Positions 14,545 through 23,047 of a stretch of 23,814 nt of DNA are shown piece after piece. The stretch spans positions 1-23,814 of the forward strand of contig CAJKKQ010000033.1 in assembly GCA_905200545.1 (NCBI GenBank), given 5' to 3'. This DNA is from an uncultured Oscillibacter sp. (GTDB lineage Bacteria; Bacillota; Clostridia; Oscillospirales; Oscillospiraceae). How positions within the stretch are numbered: the stretch's first letter is position 1; every line of letters starts with the position of its first letter. The notes beneath the pieces were generated by a model, which was given only the letters and a program-made list of their open reading frames with translations, did not search any database and was not told the origin of the DNA. A program made the translations under genes and the position numbers.

Positions 14545-15882
14545 TTAACCGATGCCTCCTTTCACAGCGCCCAGGATCAGCACCAGCACCGTCACACCGC
14601 AGAAAAGATATCTGGCGGTGGGATAGAACCACCGGCCCAGGGGCTTTGTCCGGGCCAGATTCACCTGGCGCAGGCACTCCTCCCGGTCGTACACCCAGAA
14701 GAAGAACACCCCTGCCAGCAGCGCCCCTACCGGGCAGGCGTAGATGGAGCACACGTCCATCCAGCCGGAGACAATGCCCTGGATGGAAAGGCCCACCGCC
14801 AGACCGATGAGGCCGATCACCGCCACCGCCTGGGTGCGGCCCAGGTGCAGCTTTTCCTGCAGGGTGGCCGTAGGGGCTTCGAAGAGGTTGATGAGGGAGG
14901 TAATCCCCGCCAGCAGCGCCGCCACGAAGAACACCGCCATGATGATCCCGCCGCCGGGCATGGACTGGAAGAGATTGGGGAGGAAGATGAACATCAGTCC
15001 CGGCCCGCTGGTATCCAGGGTCTGTCCCGCCGTGGCCATGGCGGGGATAATCACCAGAGCGGCCAGCATAGCCGCCGCCGTGTCAAAAACCGCCACTGTC
15101 CGGGCCGCCGTGGGCACGTCCTCGCTCTGGGGCAGATAGGATCCGTAGATCAAAGTACCGTTTCCGGCGATGGACAGGGAGAAAAAGGCCTGGCCCAGGG
15201 CATAGACCCACACCATGGGGTCCTTGAGGCCGGCGGGCTCCAGCACAAAGAGATAGCGGTATCCCGCCTCCGCGCCGGGCAGGGTGGCGATATACACCGC
15301 AAGGCCCAGAAAGAGGAGGAAGAACAGGGGCATCATCACCTTGTTGGCCTTCTCGATGCCGCCGCCGATACCCAGTACCATAATGAGGAGCGTAATAGCC
15401 ATGGCGGCCACCTGCCAGGCGGTGTTGCCCCAGGCGGAGGCGGTGGCGCCGAAGTAGGCGTTGAAGCCCTCCACCCCGTCATTGGCCAGAACGGCGCCGG
15501 TGAAAGAACCCACCATATACTTGAGGATCCAGCCCACTACCACAGAGTAGCCGATGGCCATGGCCAGAGAGCCCAGCACCGGAATAAAGCCCAGGGCCTC
15601 GCCCCATTTTCCCCGGCCGGTGCGCTGCCGGGCCGCCTCCCCAAAGGCCACCATGGGGCCGCCTCCAGCCGCCCGGCCGAAGGCCATCTCCCCGATGACG
15701 CCGGTGGAGGCGATGAGGGCCACAAACAGGATGTAGGGGATCAGGAAGGTGGCCCCGCCGTACTGGGACACCCGGTACGGAAAGAGCCAGATGTTGCCCA
15801 TGCCCACGGCAGAGCCGATGCAGGCCAGCTTGAACCCCCAGCGGGAGCGGAAGCTGTCCCGCAAAGCAGATTGATTCGACAT
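14545..15882 (-). CDS. Sodium-dependent neurotransmitter:sodium symporter (NSS) family transporter
   Basis: A 445-residue polytopic membrane protein of the NSS/SNF family (LeuT-type), which couples sodium entry to uptake of amino acids or related amines. The signature GSAVGMGNIWLFPYRV (23-38) is the unwound TM1 that binds sodium and substrate. Other family segments are YGGATFLIPY, GQAFFSLSIAGNGTLIYGSY (TM6 region) and FFVAALLAGITSLINLFEA (TM8 region). About 11-12 membrane segments fit the length. The start at 15882 (MSNQ) is preferred because GGGAG lies 8 bases before it; an ATG at 15897 adds five residues but lacks a properly spaced site. The substrate cannot be predicted with confidence. 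Expression may be controlled by the palindrome and leader hairpins upstream. Confidence 0.93.
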   Translation of the reverse strand: MSNQSALRDSFRSRWGFKLACIGSAVGMGNIWLFPYRVSQYGGATFLIPYILFVALIASTGVIGEMAFGRAAGGGPMVAFGEAARQRTGRGKWGEALGFIPVLGSLAMAIGYSVVVGWILKYMVGSFTGAVLANDGVEGFNAYFGATASAWGNTAWQVAAMAITLLIMVLGIGGGIEKANKVMMPLFFLLFLGLAVYIATLPGAEAGYRYLFVLEPAGLKDPMVWVYALGQAFFSLSIAGNGTLIYGSYLPQSEDVPTAARTVAVFDTAAAMLAALVIIPAMATAGQTLDTSGPGLMFIFLPNLFQSMPGGGIIMAVFFVAALLAGITSLINLFEAPTATLQEKLHLGRTQAVAVIGLIGLAVGLSIQGIVSGWMDVCSIYACPVGALLAGVFFFWVYDREECLRQVNLARTKPLGRWFYPTARYLFCGVTVLVLILGAVKGGIG

Positions 15883-15975
15883 ACGGTTTTCTCCCATCTC
15901 CGGCGGACAGCGGTCCGCCTGTACTGCGCCGAAAAGCGGCGCTTTTCACACATAGTCCCTTTATGAAAGGACTGC
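15883..15975 (-). promoter_or_regulatory. Hairpin-rich leader of the NSS transporter gene with two exclusive folds
   Basis: The predicted 93-base leader holds, in transcript order, a stem AGTCC/GGACT (15973-15969 with 15958-15954), a 7-bp stem GAAAAGC/GCTTTTC (15947-15941 with 15937-15931) and a 7-bp stem GGCGGAC/GTCCGCC (15919-15913 with 15908-15902) close to the ribosome binding site. The middle stem competes with a second perfect 6-bp stem GCGCCG/CGGCGC (15942-15937 with 15931-15926), since they share bases. No known RNA class was recognised. Confidence 0.45.
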
Positions 15976-15981
15976 GGCGAT

Positions 15982-16010
15982 ATTTTACCATATTTCCCAC
16001 CGTGGGAAAA
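15982..16010 (-). promoter_or_regulatory. Extended -10 promoter of the NSS transporter gene
   Basis: On the minus strand TAAAAT (15987-15982) is preceded by TGG, an extended -10, with a weak TTTTCC at the -35 position (16010-16005) 17 bases away. The upstream context ATATGG matches that of the dusB and queT promoters. Confidence 0.6.
15993..16009. repeat. 17-bp operator-like palindrome over the NSS promoter
   Basis: TTTCCCAC (15993-16000) and GTGGGAAA (16002-16009) form a perfect inverted repeat around one central base. It covers the spacer and most of the -35 position of the transporter promoter, the usual place for a repressor site. The cognate regulator is not in the window. Confidence 0.55.
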
Positions 16011-16039
16011 GCCCCTTCCGCCGGAAAGTCCGGAGAATG

Positions 16040-16070
16040 AAAAAAGCAGCGGACTTTCGTCCGCCGCTTT
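16040..16070 (-). terminator. Intrinsic terminator of trkA-trkH
   Basis: A 12-bp stem with one G-U pair (16070-16059 with 16054-16043 on the minus strand) closes a GAAA loop and runs into six Ts. It begins 7 bases after the trkH stop. Confidence 0.92.
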
Positions 16071-16077
16071 GCGTGAT

Positions 16078-17541
16078 TCAGTTCTGGCTGCTGCGCACGG
16101 GAAGCCGGCGCTTCCAGATGGAGGGAGAGAACAGCAGCAGCATGGGGAACAGCTCCAGCCGTCCCGCCAGCATGTCGAAGGACAGCAGCAGCTTGGAGGC
16201 ATAGGAGAAGGAGGAGAAATTCCCCATGGGGCCCACGATCTCAAGGCCCGGGCCGATGTTGTTCATACAGGAGGCCACAGCGGTGAAGGTGGTGATGAGA
16301 TCCATGTGCTCCAGGGAGAGCAGCAGGCAGGAGATGCAAAATACCATGAGATACACCGTAAGGAACAGGTGCACGCTGCGGATCTGCTTGTCTCCCATGG
16401 GCTTGCCCTCAAACCGGACGGTAGACACCGCGTTGGGATGGAGCATCCGGCGCATGTCGCACAGGGAGGTCTTGCTGAGGATCACCAGCCTGGCCACCTT
16501 GATGCCGCCGCCGGTGGAACCGGCGCAGGCGCCCACGAACATCAGCGTCACCAGGATGGCCTTGGAGAAAGTGGGCCAGGTGTTGAAATCCGTAGTAGCG
16601 AATCCCGTGGTGGTGATGATGGAGGACACCTGGAAAAAGGCATGGCGCAGGCTCTGCCACACGGAGCCGTACATATGCAGGATGTTGACGGTGATGGCGC
16701 CCACCGCCGCCGCCACGATCAGCACATAGGCACGCAGCTCCTCGGAGTGGAACACCTCCCGGAACCGGCGCACCAGCAGGAAGTAGTAGAGGTTGAAGTT
16801 CACGCCGAAGAGCAGCATGAACACGCCGATGACCACGTCGAAATAGGCATTGTCATAAGCGCCCACGCTGAGGTTGCGGGAGCTGAAGCCACCGGTACCG
16901 GCGGTACCGAAGGAGTGAACACAGGCATCAAAGAGGGGCATGCCGCCTGCCAGCAGCAGCACGATCTCAATGAGGGTCATCACCAGATAGATGCCGTAGA
17001 GGATCTTGGCCGAGTCGCTCATGCGGCTGACCAGCTTGCCCACCGTAGGACCCGGCACCTCCGCCCGCAGCAGGTGCATCCCGTGTCCGTCACTCATGGG
17101 CAAAATGGCCATGACGAACACCAGCACGCCCATGCCGCCCACCCAGTGGGTGAAGCTGCGCCAGAAGAGGCCGCTGTAGGTCAGGGACTCCACTTCTGTC
17201 AGGATACTGGCACCGGTGGTGGTAAAGCCGGAAACCGTCTCAAAAAACGCGTCCACAAAATGGGGGATATCCCCGGAGATACAAAAAGGCAGCGCTCCAA
17301 AGGCGGACATGGCGATCCACGCCAGGGCCACCACCGCCAGGCCATCCCGGGCGAACAGAGCCGTCTGCCCGGGGCGGACAGCCCGCAGCACCAGGCCGAT
17401 CACCGTCAGGATCAAAATGGGGATCAGAAACGGCAGTACGGACTCCCCATACAAAAGCGCCACCACCAGCGGCAGCAGCAGCAAGGCCGCCTCCGTCAGC
17501 AGGATCCGGCTCATGACCACCGCAATCATTCGAATATTCAA
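16078..17541 (-). CDS. trkH: TrkH/KtrB-type potassium uptake channel subunit
   Basis: A 487-residue membrane protein of the Trk/Ktr potassium transporter family, the pore subunit that works with cytoplasmic TrkA. The four selectivity-filter loops are recognisable: TTTGASIL, GTAGTGGFSSRN, TTTGFATTDFNTWP and GACAGSTGGGIKVARL. Hydrophobic segments cover nearly the whole length, which is standard for TrkH. The start is a TTG at 17541 with GAGGTGG 9 bases upstream; the next ATG (17529) is too far from that site. It lies 21 bases after trkA in the same transcript and is closed by a terminator, so the two subunits form one unit. Confidence 0.95.
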   Translation of the reverse strand: MNIRMIAVVMSRILLTEAALLLLPLVVALLYGESVLPFLIPILILTVIGLVLRAVRPGQTALFARDGLAVVALAWIAMSAFGALPFCISGDIPHFVDAFFETVSGFTTTGASILTEVESLTYSGLFWRSFTHWVGGMGVLVFVMAILPMSDGHGMHLLRAEVPGPTVGKLVSRMSDSAKILYGIYLVMTLIEIVLLLAGGMPLFDACVHSFGTAGTGGFSSRNLSVGAYDNAYFDVVIGVFMLLFGVNFNLYYFLLVRRFREVFHSEELRAYVLIVAAAVGAITVNILHMYGSVWQSLRHAFFQVSSIITTTGFATTDFNTWPTFSKAILVTLMFVGACAGSTGGGIKVARLVILSKTSLCDMRRMLHPNAVSTVRFEGKPMGDKQIRSVHLFLTVYLMVFCISCLLLSLEHMDLITTFTAVASCMNNIGPGLEIVGPMGNFSSFSYASKLLLSFDMLAGRLELFPMLLLFSPSIWKRRLPVRSSQN

Positions 17542-17562
17542 GGAATCTGTCCACCTCTTTAT

Positions 17563-18924
17563 TTACTGAAGGATGTCCCGCAGATCCTGCAGGCGGGTAT
17601 CCGTGGTGACCACGATGACATCGTCATGATGGTGCAGGGCGTCCTCGCCGGAGGGAATGATGATCTTCCCGTTCTGGCGGACGATGCCCGCCAGCAGGAT
17701 GCCGCTTTTCAGGGTCAGAGACTTCAGCGGCACACCAATGCCCGGGAAATCCTCCGTAACGCTGAATTCCAGGGCCTCTACCCGGTTGTCCGCAATGCGG
17801 TGCAGGGTCTTGACCTGGGAGGCGGAGGCGTTCTGCATGGCCCGGATGTACTGCAAAATCAGCTCTGTGGTAACGTCCGCCACGGAGACCACGGAGTCAA
17901 TCATGCCCTCGGCGGAAACCAGCTCCAGCAGCGGGCGGCGGTTGATCTTGGCCACCACTTTGCAGTTTCCCATCTGCTTGGCGGCGCTGATGGCCATGAG
18001 GATATTGGCCTCGTCCATACCGGTGATGGCCACAAAGGCGTCGGTCTGGCCGATGCCCTCCTCATGGAGCAGCTCGCTGTCGGTGCCGTCACCCACGATC
18101 ACCAGGGCCTTGGGCAGCCGCTCCCCCATGCTGATGCAGCGCTGCTCGTCTCGGTCGATGATCTTCACGGACATGCCCATCTCCAAAAGCTCCGAGGCCA
18201 GGTAGTAGCAAAGCTTGCTGGCGCCTACGATCATCACCGAGGACGCCCGGCCCCGGAAGACCCGCAGATGCCGGAAAAACTGCTCCAGCTCCTGGGGAGA
18301 AGAGGTGAGATAGATCTTATCGCCGGAGCGCAGGACAAAATCACCCGAGGGAATAATGGTCTCCCCTTTCCGGGCCACGGCGCAGATCAGCACCCGGACC
18401 CGCAGGTTCCGGTACAGATCCGAAAGCTGGATGCCGTCCAAAATGGTGTCCTCCGGCAGGCGGTACTCCACCAGCTCCAGCCGGCCCTTGGAGAAGGACT
18501 CCAGCTTCATGGCATTGGGAAAGCGCAGCACCCGGGCGATCTCCCGGGCGGTGGCCTTCTCCGGATTGATGGCCATGGAGAGGCCCAGCTCCCCCCGCAT
18601 AAACCGCAGCTGCTTTTCATACTCCGGGTTGCGGATCCGGGCGATGGTGTGCTCCACCCCCAGCTTTTTGGCCACAAGGCACGCCAAAATGTTGATCTCG
18701 TCGCTGGAGGTGGTGGCAATGAGCAGCTCCGCGTGCTCTGTGTCTGCCTCTTTTTGCACCTCGTAGCTGGCGCCGTTGCCCGCCACGGCCATCACGTCAT
18801 AGACGTTGATGATGTTTTCCACCCGCTGGGGATTGGAGTCGATCACCGTGACCCGGTTCTCCTCGGAAAGCTTGCGGGCCAGGGCCACGCCCACCTTGCC
18901 TGCACCTACGATGACAATTTTCAT
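17563..18924 (-). CDS. trkA: Trk system potassium uptake regulator TrkA
   Basis: A 453-residue cytoplasmic protein with two tandem RCK units, each a TrkA-N nucleotide-binding fold and a TrkA-C domain. The first has MKIVIVGAGKVGVALARKL (GxGxxG at 7-12) followed by a VIDSNPQR acidic ligand site; the second has VMIVGASKLCYYLASELL (about 229-247), KIIDRDEQRC and VGDGTDSELL. It gates the TrkH channel in response to NAD(H) or ATP/ADP. The frame continues 29 residues upstream, but the ATG at 18924 is the normal TrkA start. The upstream GAGGG is poorly spaced. A GC-rich hairpin sits just before it. Confidence 0.95.
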   Translation of the reverse strand: MKIVIVGAGKVGVALARKLSEENRVTVIDSNPQRVENIINVYDVMAVAGNGASYEVQKEADTEHAELLIATTSSDEINILACLVAKKLGVEHTIARIRNPEYEKQLRFMRGELGLSMAINPEKATAREIARVLRFPNAMKLESFSKGRLELVEYRLPEDTILDGIQLSDLYRNLRVRVLICAVARKGETIIPSGDFVLRSGDKIYLTSSPQELEQFFRHLRVFRGRASSVMIVGASKLCYYLASELLEMGMSVKIIDRDEQRCISMGERLPKALVIVGDGTDSELLHEEGIGQTDAFVAITGMDEANILMAISAAKQMGNCKVVAKINRRPLLELVSAEGMIDSVVSVADVTTELILQYIRAMQNASASQVKTLHRIADNRVEALEFSVTEDFPGIGVPLKSLTLKSGILLAGIVRQNGKIIIPSGEDALHHHDDVIVVTTDTRLQDLRDILQ

Positions 18925-18944
18925 AATGCTGCTGCCCTCATTCC

Positions 18945-18962
18945 GCGCCGCAGCGGCGGCGC
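18945..18962 (-). promoter_or_regulatory. GC-rich hairpin in the trkA leader
   Basis: A perfect 7-bp stem GCGCCGC/GCGGCGC (18962-18956 with 18951-18945, loop CGCT) lies 20 bases before the trkA ATG and just ahead of its weak ribosome binding site. A smaller GGCC/GGCC stem with a GAAA loop lies further upstream in the same leader. There is no room for a full ydaO-type c-di-AMP riboswitch. Confidence 0.4.
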
Positions 18963-19014
18963 TTGCAACTCTCTTTTTCTTCAATGGCCTTTCGGCCCAG
19001 TATGAATACACAGC

Positions 19015-19043
19015 ATTATATCGGATGTTTGGGTAAAATGGAA
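19015..19043 (-). promoter_or_regulatory. Probable trkA-trkH promoter
   Basis: A consensus TATAAT (19020-19015 on the minus strand) lies 90 bases before the trkA ATG. The -35 candidate TTCCAT (19043-19038), at 17-base spacing, is weak. Confidence 0.5.
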
Positions 19044-19100
19044 GCCCCCGCTGTAAAAGAACCGTGAAAAAAGAGAAATGACATCAGATTTTTCTTATGC

Positions 19101-19112
19101 GCAAAATTTTGC
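19101..19112. repeat. Perfect 12-bp palindrome abutting the acpP -35 box
   Basis: GCAAAATTTTGC reads the same on both strands and ends exactly where the TTGACA of the acpP promoter begins. It could be an activator or repressor site, or act as an AT-rich UP element. Confidence 0.45.
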
Positions 19113-19141
19113 TTGACAAACGGCCCTTGTCCGGATAGAAT
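19113..19141 (+). promoter_or_regulatory. Strong sigma-A promoter for acpP and the fatty acid genes
   Basis: A consensus TTGACA (19113-19118), a 17-base spacer and TAGAAT (19136-19141, 5/6). This is the best promoter in the window, fitting the high demand for acyl carrier protein. The transcript should start near 19148. Confidence 0.88.
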
Positions 19142-19147
19142 TTCCTT

Positions 19148-19185
19148 AAATTATTTTAGTTAAAAAATTTTAATTAAAATAATTT
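19148..19185. repeat. 38-bp, almost purely AT palindrome at the acpP transcription start
   Basis: Outer arms AAATTATTTTA (19148-19158) and TAAAATAATTT (19175-19185) are perfectly complementary. Inside them TTAAAA (19160-19165) and TTTTAA (19168-19173) are also complementary, with two central As. The 38 bases hold a single G, in a GC-rich genome. It lies just after the -10 at the predicted start site, where a repressor of lipid synthesis such as FapR or FabT would bind; TTAGT/ACTAA half sites occur at 19156-19160 and 19187-19191, but I see no full match to either consensus. Confidence 0.6.
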
Positions 19186-19216
19186 TACTAATTTTGTTGA
19201 GTTGAGGAGAATACCG

Positions 19217-19447
19217 ATGGAATTTGAGAAGATTCGTGACATCATTGTGGAGACCCTGGGCTGCGACGCTGAGCAGGTGACTCCCGAGGCCTCTCTGGCT
19301 GACGATCTGGGCGCCGACTCTCTGGCTTCCGTGGAGCTGGTCATGGCTCTGGAGGAGGCTGCCGGCATCACCATCGATGACGCGGACGTAGCCGGCCTGA
19401 AGACCGTGAACGACATCGTGACCTATCTGAAGGACCACAAGGCCTGA
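19217..19447 (+). CDS. acpP: Acyl carrier protein
   Basis: A 76-residue acidic acyl carrier protein that carries growing fatty acyl chains on a 4'-phosphopantetheine arm. The attachment serine is S35 in the canonical [17 protein letters not shown] motif. Length and charge are those of the fatty acid synthesis ACP. The ATG at 19217 has GAGGAGA upstream; an in-frame TTG five codons earlier overlaps that site and is not the start. It has the strongest promoter in the window and is followed by two hairpins, the second a terminator, so it is likely made in excess over the downstream acc genes. Confidence 0.97.
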   Translation: MEFEKIRDIIVETLGCDAEQVTPEASLADDLGADSLASVELVMALEEAAGITIDDADVAGLKTVNDIVTYLKDHKA

Positions 19448-19456
19448 GACTTACAT

Positions 19457-19480
19457 GCCGGGGAGCGCCGTCTCCCCGGC
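19457..19480 (+). other. GC-rich hairpin after acpP
   Basis: A perfect 9-bp stem (19457-19465 with 19472-19480, loop of 6) lies 9 bases after the acpP stop, with no U tract. It may protect the 3' end of a short acpP message from exonucleases. Confidence 0.5.
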
Positions 19481-19495
19481 TCCATGCTGCTTCGT

Positions 19496-19520
19496 ACCGG
19501 CCCCCGGCCGGTCTTTTTTT
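19496..19520 (+). terminator. Intrinsic terminator between acpP and accB
   Basis: A 7-bp GC-rich stem ACCGGCC/GGCCGGT (19496-19502 with 19506-19512, loop CCC) is followed by C and seven Ts (19514-19520). Since accB begins 13 bases later without a visible promoter, read-through must feed the acc genes. Confidence 0.82.
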
Positions 19521-19533
19521 GAAAGGAAACATC

Positions 19534-19980
19534 ATGACCAATCAAGAAATTTTTGATCTGATGGACCGCTTCGAACGCTCCAACCTGCAGTCCATGAAGC
19601 TGTCCATGCAGGATTTTTCCATAGAGCTCTCCCATCCCGCTCCCGTCGCGGTCCCTGCAGTGATCTCCGGGGTTTCCGGGGCTGCGGCGGCACCTGCTGC
19701 CCCTGCTGCCGCTGAGGCTCCCGCCGCCTCCGCTCCCGAGGCTCCCGCCATCACGGCGCCGCTGGTTGGCACCTATTATGCCGCCTCCGCTCCCGACCAG
19801 CCCCCCTTTGTGGCTGTGGGCGACCGGGTCAGCAAGGGCCAGACCGTGTGCCTCATCGAGGCCATGAAGATGATGAGCGAGGTCCCCGCCCCCTGCGACT
19901 GCGTCATTGAGGAGATCCTCAAGGCCAACGGCGAGCTGGTGGCTTTCGGGGAGCCCCTGTTCCATTACCGGGCGGTGTAA
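19534..19980 (+). CDS. accB: Biotin carboxyl carrier protein of acetyl-CoA carboxylase
   Basis: A 148-residue BCCP, the swinging-arm subunit that carries carboxybiotin between AccC and AccAD. The C-terminal biotinyl domain (about 73-148) has the EAMKMMSEV motif with the biotinylated lysine K112. An Ala/Pro-rich flexible linker (about 35-75) joins it to a short N-terminal segment. The ATG at 19534 follows a GAAAGGA site; an in-frame TTG at 19519 overlaps the terminator's T run and is unlikely. accC starts 3 bases after the stop, beginning a tightly packed accB-accC-accD-accA-fabH run. Confidence 0.96.
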   Translation: MTNQEIFDLMDRFERSNLQSMKLSMQDFSIELSHPAPVAVPAVISGVSGAAAAPAAPAAAEAPAASAPEAPAITAPLVGTYYAASAPDQPPFVAVGDRVSKGQTVCLIEAMKMMSEVPAPCDCVIEEILKANGELVAFGEPLFHYRAV

Positions 19981-19983
19981 GCT

Positions 19984-21371
<1,388 letters not shown>

Positions 21372-21375
<4 letters not shown>

Positions 21376-22229
21376 GCGATTCCATTTTTGCCCGCCGCCG
21401 GGCCCGGCTGCTGGCCATGAAAGCCATGCGGGACAACTATATTCCCGGCGACAAGATGGTCAAGTGTCCCAAGTGCGGCCAGGAAAGCGAGCGGCGTCTG
21501 GTGGCCCAGGAGCTCTCCGTGTGCCCCAAGTGCGGCTACCACTTCCCCATGGGGGCCTATTACCGCCTCAGCTCCGTACTGGATCCCGGCACCTTCCGGG
21601 AACTCTTTGAAAAGCTCCCCGCCGGCGACCCCCTCTCCTTCCCCGGCTACAAGGAAAAGCTCCAGGCGGCCCAGCGGAAGACCGGCCTCACCGAGGCGGT
21701 GGTCACCGCCACCGGTGCCATCGGCGGCCACAAATGCGTGGTGGGCGTACTGGACAGCCGCTTCCTCATGGGCTCCATGAGCGCCGCCGTGGGGGAAAAG
21801 CTCACCCTGGCCATCAACTACGCCACCCGCAACCGGCTGCCCCTGATCCTCTTTGCCGCCAGCGGCGGCGCCCGGATGCAGGAGGGGATCCTCTCCCTGA
21901 TGCAGATGGCCAAGACCAGCGCGGCCCTGGCCCGCTTTTCCGAAAAAGGACTCCTGTATATCTCCGTGCTGACAGACCCCACCACCGGCGGCGTCACCGC
22001 CAGCTTCGCCTCCCTGGGTGACATCATCCTGGCAGAGCCCGGCGCCCTCATCGGCTTTGCCGGCCCCCGGGTGATCCAGCAGACCATCGGTGAAACGCTG
22101 CCTGAGGGATTCCAGCGGGCGGAATATCAGGAGGAGCACGGCTTCGTGGACGCGGTAGTTCCCCGGGTGCGGATGCGGGAGACCCTCTCCCAGCTGCTGC
22201 GCCTGCATGAGAAAGGAGGCCGCCCATGA
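21372..22229 (+). CDS. accD: Acetyl-CoA carboxylase, carboxyltransferase beta subunit
   Basis: A 285-residue AccD, which with AccA moves the carboxyl group from biotin to acetyl-CoA to make malonyl-CoA. The N-terminal four-cysteine zinc ribbon is complete (C32, C35, C51, C54 in KCPKCGQ and VCPKCGYHF). The crotonase-like core shows [19 protein letters not shown] and [21 protein letters not shown]. The start is GTG at 21372 within the accC stop (GTGA overlap), with GAGGAAG upstream. The stop overlaps the accA start as ATGA. The length is normal. Confidence 0.96.
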
Positions 22230-23047
22230 GCAGCCAGTTCACCGCCGCGGAGCGGGTGGCCATCGCCCGCAATCCCCAGCGGCCCAACATCACCGACTAT
22301 ATTGACGCCCTCTTCACCGACTTTTTCGAGTGCAAGGGCGACCGCCTGTGCGGCGAAGACGCCGGCATCCTGGGGGGCGTGGCCCTCTTCCACGGCCGCC
22401 CCGTCACCATCATCGGCACCCGCAAGGGCAAGACCCTGGAGGAAAACCTCAAGTGCAACTTCGGCATGCCCAGTCCCGAGGGCTACCGCAAGGCCCTGCG
22501 GCTGATGCGTCAGGCGGAGAAGTTCCGCCGTCCCATCATCACCCTCATCGACACCTCCGGCGCCTATCCCGGTCTGGAAGCGGAAGCCCGCGGCCAGGGA
22601 GAGGCCATCGCCCGGAACCTGTTTGAAATGAGCCGTCTGACCGTGCCCATCATCGCCGTCATCACCGGCGAGGGCAACAGCGGCGGTGCGCTGGCCCTGG
22701 CGGTGGCGGACCGGGTACTGATGCTGGAGAACGCCGTGTACGCCATTCTCTCCCCGGAGGGCTTCGCCTCCATTCTCTGGAAGGACGCCTCCCGCCACGA
22801 CGAGGCCTGCGAGCTGATGAAAATGACGGCGGAGGACCTTCTGAACCTGGGCGTCATCGATGACGTGGTGCCCGAACCCGACGGCGGCGCCCATCTGGCC
22901 CCCGCCATCGCCTTCCGGCAGCTGGACCGCTGCCTGGTCCGCCAGTTGGCGGAGCTGGACCGCATGCGGGGCCCTGCCCTTGCGGCGGCCCGCTATCAGA
23001 AATTCAGAGCCATGGGGGCACCCGCTCCCCAGAAGGAGGAGCAATGA
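22226..23047 (+). CDS. accA: Acetyl-CoA carboxylase, carboxyltransferase alpha subunit
   Basis: A 273-residue AccA, partner of AccD in the carboxyltransferase. Recognisable segments are [17 protein letters not shown], the [16 protein letters not shown] stretch, [39 protein letters not shown] and [15 protein letters not shown]. It is about 45 residues shorter than the E. coli protein, mainly at the N-terminus, as in several Clostridia. ATGA overlaps join it to accD upstream and fabH downstream, so these subunits should be made in step. AAAGGAGG lies before the ATG. Confidence 0.96.
   Translation: MSSQFTAAERVAIARNPQRPNITDYIDALFTDFFECKGDRLCGEDAGILGGVALFHGRPVTIIGTRKGKTLEENLKCNFGMPSPEGYRKALRLMRQAEKFRRPIITLIDTSGAYPGLEAEARGQGEAIARNLFEMSRLTVPIIAVITGEGNSGGALALAVADRVLMLENAVYAILSPEGFASILWKDASRHDEACELMKMTAEDLLNLGVIDDVVPEPDGGAHLAPAIAFRQLDRCLVRQLAELDRMRGPALAAARYQKFRAMGAPAPQKEEQ

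Noticed and set aside
14119..15966. A 615-codon open frame on the plus strand across xdhC and the symporter.
   Set aside because: It is antisense to two clear family members, with an implausible composition and no domain.
16069..19005. A 978-codon open frame on the plus strand antisense to trkA-trkH.
   Set aside because: It is exactly opposite two well-supported genes, is rich in His, Gln and Gly, lacks any recognisable domain and has no ribosome site. It arises from GC-rich codon use on the other strand.
18925..19008. A ydaO-type c-di-AMP riboswitch ahead of trkA.
   Set aside because: The predicted leader is only about 85 bases, shorter than the aptamer, and its conserved blocks are not seen.
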